From the NCBI GenBank assembly GCA_035582835.1, contig JAYKAV010002766.1, positions 3,570,489-3,634,488 of the forward strand: a DNA stretch of 64,000 nt, given 5' to 3'. The stretch is from Phoebastria nigripes (taxonomy: Eukaryota > Chordata > Aves > Procellariiformes > Diomedeidae). Made by a program: the position numbers and the translations under genes. The first letter of the stretch is position 1. Each line of letters starts with the position of its first letter. The notes beneath the pieces were generated by a model. It ran no database searches. It was not told the origin of the DNA and saw nothing but the letters and a program-made list of their open reading frames with translations. Below are positions 1-11,830 of this stretch, piece by piece.

Positions 1-3000
1 AAATGCAAGTTACTCTACATTCTTGGCAGCAGACCACATGAAATTTCCCTTCAGATGTTGATGGGATAAAAAAAAAAATTATATATATGAAAATCACCTT
101 ATCATTTACAATGCAAATCTTGGAAGGAAAGTTAGTAAATTAAGTTAGAGATTCGCCTAAATTAAGCTGGCATTCTATTCTGGTGCTTCAAACTCTGAAA
201 ACATCGCTGGCTGACAAAACAAGCCCTGGAATGATTAGCAAAAACCCTCCTTCAGAGGCAGCAGACGAGCAATCCCTTTGAACCTTCACAGCACATCATA
301 AACGCTCAGCAGACTTACAGTGTGGCAGTCCCAGTGCTATCAATTATTTACCCTTTTTCTGTTTACCTTCAGGCAGCAAGTAATTATTTTTAAATATTAA
401 TTTAGTTGTGTCATGTACAGTTTGTGGTTTAGCCCTGAGATCTGAGATACAGAAAAGCAAAATGCATCTCAAATCACATTCAGCTAGTGACGCACTGATA
501 GTTGGATCCCCACTCCAGCTACTCAGCAGCTACACTCAACTTCTTCCACCATTAGATACAGAACTCTGTTCATTGCAGGAAAATAAAAGCAATTTTCTTA
601 ACAGGAAAAGGCACTTGTTTTTAGCCTAAAACTCCCAGAAATTGGAAAATCTAAATAGGAGAATATTATTTTATTCTAAAAAGTTTCAGTTTTTTTCAGA
701 TGAAGATTTTTTCTTCCCCCCTTTTTGTTTCCCTCAGAATTTTTCCCCAGAGTGTTTCATTTTCTTTATCCTCAGCTAATTTAGGCTAAAAAGAAGCTGG
801 CTGTTGTTTCTGCAGCCCTGAGAGAAAGAGATCCTAGGAGACAAGAATCACCTTCCTGCACTGAAAACACCACTTCTTAGAACCTGAAAAGAGGATGGCT
901 CTTGTCAGCTCACGTGAACGTCTTTCCACAAGGGACTGGTTCTTTCTTTTTAAAAGTTTATACTAGAAAAACAAATACTCACTTTGATATATTTGCATGA
1001 AGATATAGATGTGTGCCCACAGAGAGGTCGATGCAGTATCAAGTTCAGAGCAAACTGCTGGTTCCACCGATGGCAGCAAGATTGGTATCTTCCTGCGGAA
1101 AAACATTTTTGAATTTTGGAGTCTTTTGGTGTTCATTTTTTTGCACTGTTGGACTTTCAGCTTTTTCTTAGCATAAGCTCTTGAAAGAAGCCTTGATATT
1201 AGCTGTTTCTGAGACAGAATCAAGGAGAAATGGAACTCTGACAATGAAACTTGGGTAACTTCACTGGTATTGCTGATATTCTGGTGGTGCTTGTAGGCCC
1301 CAGCCATCTGGTTCCCACCCTGCTAGGTTCTGCACAGTTCTATAAACACCAGAAGCATCTCCTGACAAAGTACACGCCACCACAGTTTGAACTGAGACGC
1401 TGCACTGGAAAACAAATATTAGAAAAACCAAAGGAAGTATGATATGCTCACAGGATCAAGCTAAGGTACAACACTGTTCCAGAGAAGGAATGTCTGTAAA
1501 ATAACCTAGTGAAGATCAGCGTTTCATGAACAGAAAAAACCAAGAACTGCACTTGGTCAAGTCACATTCTTCCCCTGCCCCTGCCTTTGCCTCATGGGTC
1601 ATGTCTACTCCCTCCCTGTTGATCCTGTCCCATTATTGTTGCTGTTACAACCTTGATAATGTGCATTCATGTTTTCAGAGAGACAAGGGCCATGTCACGC
1701 ATCTTGTTTCAACCTAAGGAGGAAATAGCAACCTCTGATCCACTTCCAGTCCATGTCATCCTCCCTGCCCGCCTCCCCCTCCAATTGTAAATGCAGACTA
1801 CAAGGCTGAATACCAGTAGCCTAGTTCATATGTATTGTGTGACTGGAGACCCAGTACAACACATTAACGTGACTTTTTGTAGCCTGAAAGAAATCTGCTA
1901 TCCAACAGAAAGGTCCTCGGGAAGAGCCAGAAACTTTGCTTTAGGTCTAATCCCTAATATCATGCAGCATGGTTTAGCTTAGACCTTTAATGTTAGCTGC
2001 ATGTACTTTACAAAAATTCTATTACAAAGGATTTTTCTTGAACCAAAGCAATCAGAAGCCCATCTCTCCTATTTCCTATTCTGAACTCCTATTCGACTCT
2101 AGGGTCAGACACCGGTATGTGAATTTACATATTATACATTATGAAGCCATAAAGCCTCCTTGCTCTGGAATTCTCATAGTACATGCTTACCTCTGACTCT
2201 AACGTGGGAAGAAAGGACATCTAAGAGGGGGTCAAGCAAAACATCCAAAAGCAAAAGAAAGGCAGCATGAAACAGTAGCACAAAAGCAAAGATTGATTAT
2301 GACAACAATACTCTACCTTACTGTGACAGGAATGAAAGCATCTATTCTCTTAAAAAAAAAAGAAAAGGAAGAAGCAGAGAAAACTAGTTCTGTGATGAGG
2401 GACCTTCTGAATAGCTGGTACCTGAACTGGACTTTTCCTCTGCATCACTGTTATCAGGGGCCCCGTTGAAACCAAAGTGTCACAAAAGTGATCATCAAAC
2501 CTGCAGTAAAATTGGGAAAACAGAATCAGAAATTCAATGCTAGCCATTAAGGCAAGTATTTGAAACCGTTAGAAGATCAACTGTAGAATTCAGCTCTTCA
2601 GACACAAGTGGTACAATAGTGTGGGCTTTTTTTGACCTGTATTTTATTTTGCCTCTCTGTAGATGCCTCCCCAACAACATGACACAAACTGGAGCAACAG
2701 AGTGTGTTCCTGCCCATTATCAAAATTAATGAACTTCTAAAACTCCTATCTGATCCTGTCTGGGCATTGTGTCAGTGTTAGCAAACATCTCTGAGCTGGG
2801 GAAATAACCTCAGTTTTGTTGGCTTGGCTCCCATTTACCTCGGTAGCAACACTGACCAAATGCTGCCTGGACAGATGCCAAGTTTCTCTTAATCTTGGTA
2901 AGCAGATTTAGATCATGTTGTTTCACTAAGTCATTTTGTCCAAACTGAATGAGGATAACAGCTGAAGAACCAATTCATGTGTTAAGGGTAACAATGGTGA

Positions 3001-3839
3001 CTCCACTCTTCTCACCAGGTGCCGGGCTGGTACACTCTGTTCCTGAAGCAAGTAGGCAGAAAGCCACAGACCCCAAGAGTGAATCAGTTCTTTCAAAAGT
3101 GTAAGTATAATACACACTGAGAGTATGTATATTCTACCCTACAGGGCCAATAATTTATTTTTTCAGGTTAAGTCTGTCTCACCTTCTGATACAGATTTTT
3201 ACAGCCAAGTTATTTCTGAACTGAGCTATGAGTAGGTCAATCCTATCTTTGGTCTGCTTTTGCCAGGTTGCCTAGTAGATGTTTGATGACAACAGTTTCA
3301 AACTGAACAGGGGGGCAGGGGAACAGAATGAATCATAAAATGATGGGGAAGAAAGACACCTCAGCTGGGAAAATAAAAGTTTCTCTTTCTTATAAATCCA
3401 CATTAATTCACTGTATTAATGAGCAGCATGTTAGTATGACATAGCCTTTTCTTCATGGCCAACTACTGGTTCCTGTGAAAAAAACTGTCAAGAGAACCAC
3501 AAAAATAATGACAAGGGCAAGAGTAACTGGAACTAAACATTCATTATTTTGGGTCATTGTGAGTTAGAAACAAATCTAAAGTCTAAAACATTATCTAAAA
3601 TAGCACTGAAAATCAGGCCCCTATCTGAACATAAATCAGAGGTCATTTCAAGGGTAGTAATTCCACAGCCCTCACATATTTAAGCATCTGTAACAATGTT
3701 GCTGGAACTTATTTTTCAAATACATCACACATGTAAAGCTGATACCCATGGTATTGTCCATGAGCTTATTTTTTGAGGGGAAAAAAAGAGGGGCAAAACA
3801 GCTGAGTTGAAAGGTTACTTTTAAAAAACATCCAACGCG

Positions 3840-3859
3840 NNNNNNNNNNNNNNNNNNNN
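3840..3859. other. Assembly gap of 20 N
   Basis: Twenty consecutive N lie directly before an 18-base A run and a CCAA repeat, so the assembly probably broke on low-complexity sequence. The exact length of 20 may be a placeholder. Two open frames called across it on the minus strand contain X residues and should be ignored. Confidence 0.95.
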
Positions 3860-3905
3860 AAAAAAAAAAAAAAAAAAGCCAACCAACCAACCAACAAAAA
3901 CCCAA
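3860..3905 (+). repeat. A-tract followed by CCAA repeat
   Basis: A run of 18 A is followed by four CCAA units and then mixed CAAAAACCC sequence. It is low-complexity DNA beside the gap. The same design, a pure A run followed by A runs broken by CC, recurs at 7921, 21361 and 21860, and in reverse at 18887. Confidence 0.85.
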
Positions 3906-5269
3906 CCCCAGCCAAACCTCCCAAAACAGGGAAGAGACACATACAGATCCAGTTCTGGTAATCCACATATATCCCCTGTTAGAATGAACTGATGCACAGT
4001 TTGCTAGGCATATCATAGAGATCCACATATCCACAAACACCCTGTCTAACCATTAGTCATGACAGAGTGAATGAATGAAGGAATAAAAGAGTTATAGCAA
4101 CTAGACATGTAGGTGACTCACACAGATACAAACTGGTTTTGTCAATTATATTTTTTAATCAAGAGAACAGGCAGTACTACTGAATATCATACTGTGGGTG
4201 TCACAACAGCAGGTTTTTCAGACAGAATTTAAATGAGCAAAAACATAATGCAACACTCCAGAAAGAATTCTACCACATGGACTAAAGGCAGGAGATGCAA
4301 TGGTGCAGATAGCTCCAAGTCAAATGCTATCTGTTTGTACCTCCTGGAAAGCAACATCCAAAACTGTGAGCCAAACCTGAAAAAATTCTGTGAAGACAGT
4401 AGCTCTGTCTTGTGATGGATGGTTTCATTTGTCTAAAGAGCAGACAACAGATGTCCTCAAACCAGACTTGCAGATTAGGTAGAATACCTTAAAAGGTAGG
4501 ACTGAGGGCTTGGCTGTGTCACAACATTACTTAATAGCATGGAAAGCCAGCATAAAGGAGAGAAGACAATTTTGTAGCATTTGCAGTAGTCCAGGCTGCA
4601 GTATTATTTTAAGCTGCCAGAAGGTTGGTTGCTTTATGCCAGATATATAACACTGTTGCTGTACAGCCAGAAGATGGCACGGATTTCTAAGCCCAGAACA
4701 ATGTTTTCTTTGATGAGGCAATCTCCGTATCAGTCACAGAAGATGAAAAACATTATTGTGGATCTATTGTCTACGCTGCTGTAAGGCAGGAGTGAAGCTG
4801 AAGCACCACAGACCAGGTCTGGAATCAGCAAGAAGTATGAAATACCACTCCTGTGTCATTCCTGAGTGTAACGTGCCATACTACATTGCTTGTAGCACGA
4901 GTGCAGCAGTCAGATACTCTGATTTCAGGTAGAAAGAAGCCTGTTATGAGTTCAAGTTCTGTAACAGCTACACAAGACCCAAGCACCATTAGCATCTGAC
5001 TTCAGGCTTCAGCCTAGCTCTCGTTCTTGACACTTTTCACAGAAGTGAATTTCACAATTAGTGATGTCATTGTGAAGCACATGGAAACGTCTGTGATGTC
5101 TTATAAATTTTATATGGTGACCTGTTATTTTTTGACGCGATTTTCTATGGGCAATTCAAGCACATGTAGGTAGAAAAACTTTTGTGCCTGGGCGCCCCTC
5201 AATTTCTTCATGCTTTAAGAGATATTCACACCTTTTTCTGTCCGTGCTGAAATCGGCTGCTTGGCTGGT

Positions 5270-5540
5270 GCCTGAGGAAGCGGAGGGCTGAAGCAGCACA
5301 ACCCCCCCGTGCCGGGCAGAGGCGAGGCGCGATGCCCCGAGCCGGCGGCGACGCGCGCTCCCAGCCCCTCGCTCCGGCCCCGCCCGCGGCGCGGCCCGGG
5401 CGCTGTCCGCGGTGCTGAAGGGCTGCGGCGCGGGCGGGGCGCTGTCCGCGGTGCTGGAGGGCTGCGGCGCGGGCGGGCAGCGGCCCGCACCGGACCCCGG
5501 GCTGCGCTTGCGTGGCTGGCGGATTAGACAGCTTCCTGCG
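5270..5540. promoter_or_regulatory. CpG island, candidate promoter
   Basis: About 270 bp that is far richer in GC and CpG than the surrounding AT-rich DNA. It contains GC-box (Sp1-type) cores such as CCCCGCCC and GGGCGGGGC. Several overlapping open frames of 67-150 codons on both strands (the longest is minus, 5156-5608) arise from the scarcity of stop codons in GC-rich DNA, and none matches a known protein. In birds such islands usually mark a transcription start. A plus-strand exon could run from the island to the AGA|GTAAGT donor at 5648/5649. On the minus strand AAAAAG|GTGTGA near 5235 is a weaker donor. The island is seen directly; promoter function is inferred. Confidence 0.6.
5401..5478 (+). 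repeat. Two-copy 39-bp tandem repeat in CpG island
   Basis: Two adjacent 39-bp units (5401-5439 and 5440-5478) differ at only two positions. Each holds CGCTGTCCGCGG and GGCTGCGGCGCGGG. As 39 is a multiple of three, the minus-strand open frame shows a 13-residue Pro/Ala/Ser repeat twice, which is a by-product of the DNA duplication. Copy number could vary between individuals. Confidence 0.9.
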
Positions 5541-5648
5541 GGCCTTTCCACGGGAGAGAAGTTAACTGAGCCGTTTAGGAATTTCAGGCGGACACCAGCA
5601 TGCGTCATTACCTAGATGAAAGGGAACCCAACCATGAGTTAGATAAGA
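5540..5648 (+). other. Candidate end of a non-coding first exon
   Basis: Downstream of the CpG island the plus strand reaches a good donor, AGA|GTAAGT, with the exon ending at 5648. The open frame starting at 5412 ends at 5615, before this donor, so the exon would be 5' UTR or lncRNA. No start site can be placed from sequence, so the left edge is arbitrary. The proximity of a near-consensus donor to a CpG island is suggestive only. Confidence 0.22.
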
Positions 5649-6333
5649 GTAAGTGCAGTCTGTTCAGCTTTCTGCTCAAGATGAATTCTGATTCCCACAG
5701 ACGGTTTTCAGGGACAATCAGGGCAGCCAAGAAAACAGTGACATGCAGAAATGGCTGATAAAATTGCAATGAAACGCCTGTTGACATTGATTTTGAGCCT
5801 GCAGGCAGAGACGAATGATTGAAACACTAGGCTTGTTAAAGCTAGAATGCTTTTGATTTCTCTTCTCTGTGCTGAACAAGATTTAGCTGGAGGGAAGTTA
5901 ACAATCAGCTAATTGACATTGAATTAACCATGAAATGCACTATAACTACTTTTCTTCTGAAGTATTCTTCAGCAATGCTTTAACAAGGCTTTTAATTATT
6001 GATTATTGCTTATAACACACAGTAGATCTCCTTTTATTTGTTTTAAAATCTGGTGTCCTTCAAAGGTGTCAGCTCGAGTACTCTCTGTAGTTCACCTATC
6101 TGCTAATGGAAACCAAACAAATAATCAAAGAAAAACTGTATCTTCTTCCTCTGGCAAAGTATCATAGCATAATACATCAGTTTTTCCACTATCCAGGTCA
6201 GGTTAAGAAACAGATATTCTATAAGAATAAGGTTAGAAAATCCACTGTATCCTTTGGCAAAGGTGGGGAAATTGAGGGAGAACTATGGTGCATTTTCAGA
6301 TAATCCACTAAATTGACTATTGCCTTCGGGACA
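5649..6333. other. Non-genic DNA between CpG island and LTR
   Basis: AT-rich, with no recognisable gene or repeat. A 65-codon open frame at 6106-6303 resembles nothing I know. Several TTAATTA and TAATTG-type words are present, but there is no distinct motif cluster. Confidence 0.5.
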
Positions 6334-6932
6334 TGTTGTGGTTTAACCTAGGCAGGCAGCTCAGCACCACACAGCTGCTCACTCACTCCCCCCCAGTGGG
6401 ATGGGGGAGAGAATCGGAAGAGTAAAAGTGAGAAAACTCGTGGGTTGAAATAAAGACAGTTTAATAAGTAAAGCAAAAGCCGCGCACGCAAGCAAAGCGA
6501 AACAAGGAATTCATTCACTACTTCCCATCGGCAGGCAGGTGTTCAGCCATCTCCAGGAAAGCAGGGCTCCATCATGTGTAACAGTTACTTGGGAAGACAA
6601 ACGCCATAACTCTGAAAGTCCCCCCCTTCCTTCTTCTTCCCCACAGCTTTTATTGCTGAGCATGATGTCACAGGGTGTGGAATACCCCTTTGGTCAGCTG
6701 GGGTTAGCTGTCCCAGCTGTGTTCCCTGCCAGCTTCTTGCCCACCCCCAGCCTACTCGCTGAGGGGGGAGCAGTGTGAGAAACAGAAAAGGCCTTGATGC
6801 TGTGTAAGCACCATTTGGCAATAACTAAAACATCAGTGTGTCATCAACACTATTTTCATCACAAATGCAAAAGGCAGCGCCATATGAGCTACTATGAAGA
6901 AAATTAACTCTATACCCGCCAAAACCAGTACA
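6334..6932 (-). mobile_element. Solo LTR of an endogenous retrovirus (TguLTR5-like)
   Basis: The element begins TGTTGTGGTTTAACC and ends AACCAGTACA, giving the TG...CA ends of a retroviral LTR. The body recalls an abundant avian LTR family: the CAGCTCAGCACCACACAG block, GTGGGATGGGGGAGAGAATC, and the ATGATGTCA-to-CCCTTTGG segment. From memory this is close to TguLTR5 of the ERV-L class; the name is uncertain. Sense is probably minus. On that strand CAATAAAAG (6647-6655) lies where the TATA box is expected, and ATTAAA (complement of 6460-6465) can serve as poly(A) signal. Flanks GGACA (6329-6333) and GAACA (6933-6937) form a 5-bp target duplication with one mismatch. No primer-binding site, gag, pol or env lies next to it, so it is a solo LTR left by LTR-LTR recombination. 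Confidence 0.85.
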
Positions 6933-9900
6933 GAACAATAATAGCATTTGAAGAAGTGTCACGTGCATGAGCAAAAAAGAAAATGCTTGTTTGCTGCACA
7001 TCTGAGAACCAGGAATGGTACTGACAGCTGTGGGCACAATTATCATCAGTGCAGCTGCATATGCTGCACGTCAACTACAACAGGGTTACTGCTCAGCACA
7101 CGCTGGGGAGATGGCAAAATCTATGTTGCTAATGGCTGCGGAGACAGTGAGAGTAGAAGGTTGCTCAGAGAATTATGCTGAATGCATCAGAACAATGACC
7201 AGGAAAATATTGGTAAAAATCAAATACAAGAGAAGACAGATTTTTGTGTGTTTAGAAAAGATTACTATTGCAGCAGTGGACATCGCTCCTTAAGGTAACT
7301 GCTCTTTCACCTGTGAGATGTTCTTGTTTCCTTACAGTAGCACAGGGACTTGGGGAAACCAGCATCTTCTGAGAGACCTCTACCCTGTAAGCAACTTAAA
7401 GATAGTGGTCCTTCTATCTCTGATCCTCTTGGTCTGGTTTGTCCAAAAATCCTGCCTTGGCCCTGAGAAATCATCCTAATCAAATGTTCATCACTGTAGG
7501 AGCATGCTCATCACCACTATCAACACCAAAACTTTTTGTAAAATAAAAATCCCAAGAGCTTTCAAGATGACAGCAAGGCAGGCACATGCTGTCTGTAAAG
7601 AGGGGATTGCATGCCAGCAGGACTGAGCCAGATAGGGCATTGTGGGATAAATCTGTTACACTAAGCACATGAAGGTGTAGTGTGCACAGAACAGTAGGTA
7701 AAAAGCTTATGGGAATTTCTCTCCCAATTCACTATAAATGGGGCAAAGAAAATTGTTCCAGTGGCTCACAACACATCTAGCAGATTACACTGCCTATAGA
7801 CTTTAACCCTCCAAGGGGCAGTCTATGACACTGTGTTCCCTTTCTGTTCTCCAGTGCTGCAGCACTTTCCTTCTACCCTCATCAATAGCCAGGAAACAAG
7901 ATAAGTTTTAGGGGCTTTTTAAAAAAAAAAAAAAAAACCAACAAAAAAACCAAACCAAAACAAAAAACCCCCTAAGTTGTAGAGCACAATTTATCAAGCA
8001 AGCAACACTGCCTAGAGGGAGTGGAGTGCTGAAAAAGGGAGAGAGACAGTATCACTTAAAGCTTTGAGTTCACACAAAGCATTCCCATTCAGCAGGTGTA
8101 GACATCAAAATAAATAGCCCTCTGGCAATCTTCCAGATGGCCTAAATCTCCAGGCATATTCAGCCTGATTACCTTAGATTTTTTTCAGGCTTGCTGTCTC
8201 TGCATTTACTTGTTCTACGTCCCTTGCCAGCTACAGAGAAACAGCTGTGTCTGGCCTAGGGTGTGAACATCTGGTTCTGACTGTCATATCCAGCTGTGAG
8301 TCTTCTGCAACGCAACTCCATTAGCTACTAGTATAGACAAGTGCAAAATAATGAACATTGGAAGAAACAATTTTAAACTACTCATTCACAGGAAAGGGGG
8401 TCTAAATAAGTTGTGGCTTCTCAGAAATATGTCCAAGTATAAATGAACAGAACAGTGAGAATATCGGGCAGGTACTCTAAACTGCAGAGGCCAGAAACCA
8501 TTCTCTACTGAAAGGATAGGATGACTATTATTCCCTTGTCAAATGACTGTTTTAATCTTTAATCTGCTTCAGCCTATATTGCTGGATGTCACCTGGGTGT
8601 ATATCCTAATTTGCAGTAATTGCTATCAATAATAATCAGCGGCATACTGCCTTCCTGAATCCTGAGACCAGATTCAGGCACTTTAACACAAAAGCAAGTC
8701 TCTAGGAAGCATGCGAATGGCAAGGAGAGCTGTATCAAGTTCATCTCCCACAGGCACTAGCAAGCCTGGAAAAGTCAGGCAGGCTGGGCAGGTGAGAAGT
8801 ACTACAACTGCCTGTGCTAAGTGGCTGCTGCTGCCTGAACCATAAGGGACAGCCCCAGGCCCTGTTCTGGAAGTGTTCTGCAGAAAGAGTGAGAGGGGGA
8901 TTTCACACATGTAGGTGCTAGTGGCATTACATGTGCTCGCTGGAATCATCAGTCTGGGCCAGACTGTGCTCAGCTTTTCCCCAGTGAGGACAGGTAGGAA
9001 TTTGAAAGGAAGAAGAGGAAAGAGACAAAGAATATTAACACTTTCCTGCATGCCTTTGGCTCCATGAAGGATCAGCCAGTTTTCTAATACTCTCTGTCAG
9101 CTCATGGGTATACTTTGTGGCACACAGAGCCCACATTCTGCCACAGGAGAACTTATAAAATCTCCCCATGACAATATAAAACTGGAGCATTCAGGACTAC
9201 CTCATGATTAGACTGCAAGCTCTCAGAAATAAAAGGGAAGAAACAAATGTTTACCAAAGCAACACTGTAAGGAAGATAGAATGGGACTCTCTTGTGCCTC
9301 ACATATCAGTACAACTGCTAACCACACAGTAGGATAAAGCCTCCATCAACCTGTGCAACTTCATTACATGAGCTTAATTTTATGCTACACCTCCATTTTA
9401 GCTACTGATCCTGGTACAACTACCACAGTCTGTCTCTGCCCAGGGCATACCCATGGTATTGGTATAACTTGTGTTGCATATTCTCTGAAAGCCAAATCAC
9501 TGTAAGCTATACTATTACCTCCTCCACTCTCTCTTCAGGTGAACATACACTATCATGTACATTATGGTGACGTTCAGCCTCAGTGTTCCCATGCAAGTTG
9601 TAGATTTGCAGTATGCTCAGACAGAGCTGGAGGCAGTGCTGCTTTTACCCTGTCCTTCCAGCTGTAGCACTATTTCTCTCCTGGGGGAAAATTACAGGTT
9701 CTTCTCAAAGAGGATTAGTTCTTGTCTCCCATACATTTCTTGGCTAGTCATCCAGGCTGCTGGTCTCATGGGGAAAGCGTTCCCAATACACCACTCCTCA
9801 ATGTTAGGTTTGGCTGGTGGAGCTATGGGTTCCACAGATTCCTCCATCCCCCATTCTCTGATTCTGGATGCATTTACTTGTCAAGACCAGGGAGTGTAAT

Positions 9901-11520
9901 TACAGGGAACAGGTCCCAGGATGCCTCTCCCACTTCTGGCAGCTGACAGAAGGTGTGAGCTCAGCACTACTGAATTCCACCTCTCAGTCACACCCTTTGG
10001 AAACTCTGCAGTACATCCATCATACCAATAGATCACAGTGCCAACCGTGGTGACCACCTACAATACTAGGTCATGGAGCTGAAAAACCAGCAGTTCTGTT
10101 TTACTATCCTTGAAGAAGAGTCTCCCTCACTGCAAGCACTGGCACTTCCATTATTCCCTGCCTATTGCTCCACTTATGCTTTGTGCATTAGTGTTCCCCC
10201 TCTTATTCTCCCATGTGTTTTCTTTTGGATGAGTGGGTATTAAAACAGGCTTGGACAGCTGAAGGCTTTCCCAGTCTTGATTTGTTGGCTGGCTCTTTTC
10301 TTTTCTGAGAGGAGCCCTCAGACCATACTGAAATGGTCTCCCATTATGCTAGTTAATCTCAATATTAATACTAGAAGAGTTATATACAATATAGAAAAAA
10401 CAATTACAGACAGATCTGTGAGCCATATATGTTTCAGTAGGTTACAGTGTTGTGAGTTGCTTTTGCTTTCATAGATTTTCTGCCAATGGGGAATTTTCCC
10501 TCAAGGAAGTTCCAAAAACCTTCTCAGCCTCTAGGAAACTATTTGTTTGGCGCAGTTAACTTCGGAGCTCTTAAAATTTTGTCAAACACATCAAACCAAA
10601 TGGCCCCCAGGCAAAGATCTTGCATAGCAAGTTTCAACCCACACAAACTTCTAGTGCTAGCTTGTGAACCCCTGGAAGCACAGGCTTACAAAGGACACTG
10701 AGTATAGAGGGGGACCTTCTAAGGCTTTGATCCTCCATAAAAAAAAATGAGCATGAGAAGTTTCCTTAATTTCACCAGATCTGGTGCACTGGTTGTATGG
10801 TACCTGTTTATTAATTTGTTTTGTATTTAACTGTAAGTCTTTCGGGCTAAGACTGGCAGTCCAGGTTATAAAGCCCTTTATGAAATAGGGATCCAATCCT
10901 GGCTGGAAGCTGCTTTAATACGGTTAATCATCATAACTAGCCTCAAGGCCTAGCTGTCTGTCCTCTTCTCCCCCCATACTTTACAAAGTGGTAAGCAATC
11001 TTTCTGCATGGCATGCACCTTTCCAGAACTCTACCTTGTGGCATGACAATCATATACACTGTTCTAAACCGCCTCTTGTAGGAAGCTCTGAACAGAGAAT
11101 GTCCAATGCCGATGGAAAGAAGGCTGACTTCCAAAGGATGCTGCTGCAGAATGATTTCTTGCACACCTGGCCTCTGTACCAGGCCACATCAACACAAATT
11201 AGAATACTGTGATCAAACCTGATAAAATTAATTTCTATAGATGCTACATATAATCCAAGATGAACGTTCACTTTTTTAATTACGCAAAAAAATGAAGTAA
11301 ATGATGAATTACTCAAGAAACAAGTGTATCTTTATATAGAATGGCACCCTGCACACTTGCAGCTCTGTTTGTCTTATTTATAATACAGTGTGAGCTCAGA
11401 TAGCTTGAAGGGCAAGGATCATGCAGAGATGCAGAGCACCACATCACAGCCTCTCCAGTGTTCACATTTGTCTTTTCTTACTATACCTAATAAAGCTCAA
11501 ATGACAAAAGGTGACATACC
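6933..11520. other. Non-genic unique DNA
   Basis: No recognisable gene. A 92-codon plus-strand frame at 7015-7293 and a 114-codon frame at 9555-9899 overlap other frames and match no family I know. An A-rich tract lies at 7921-7972. Otherwise I see nothing but ordinary single-copy sequence. Confidence 0.55.
7921..7972 (+). repeat. A-tract followed by CCAAA-rich sequence
   Basis: Seventeen A are followed by A runs interrupted by CC pairs and a closing C run. It is low complexity with the same polarity as the tracts at 3860, 21361 and 21860. Confidence 0.85.
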
Positions 11521-11830
11521 GTATGTGTTTTATCTCATTATTAATTAAGCATATTTATCTCTTAAATCAGATGTGACTTGCACCACAACATCAGTAATTA
11601 AATTAAATATTGATGTGTGATGGTTGTGTGCCGAGGCTGCATGGGTAAGTGGAATTGCCATATCTAATTAACATCTTGCAGGAGTAGCCCCATTAGGTTC
11701 GTTAGTATTACCATTTGGAGATTTAACTAACAAAAGTGTAACTACCACTTAACAACCCTAATTAATAGGAGCCTCATCAGATTTGATGAATATCTTCATC
11801 CCCATTTTGGGGGCTGTTGACTAGACTTGT
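11521..11830. other. TAAT-rich block, possible conserved non-coding element
   Basis: This stretch is dense in homeodomain-type cores (TTAATTAA, CTAATTAAC, CCTAATTAA and several TAATTA) and has few homopolymers, unlike its flanks. It has no open frame of note. Such composition is typical of conserved non-coding elements in vertebrate gene deserts, but conservation cannot be judged from one sequence. Confidence 0.25.

Larger units (their letters stand above)
1..5150. other. Non-genic unique DNA
   Basis: No recognisable gene. The longest open frames are about 60-120 codons, overlap on both strands and match no family I know. The stretch holds a weak minus-strand exon candidate at 983-1092 (pyrimidine tract plus AG acceptor, AAA|GTGAGT donor), an octamer ATTTGCAT around 989-996, and an assembly gap at 3840-3859. 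I see no interspersed repeat I can name. Confidence 0.6.
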
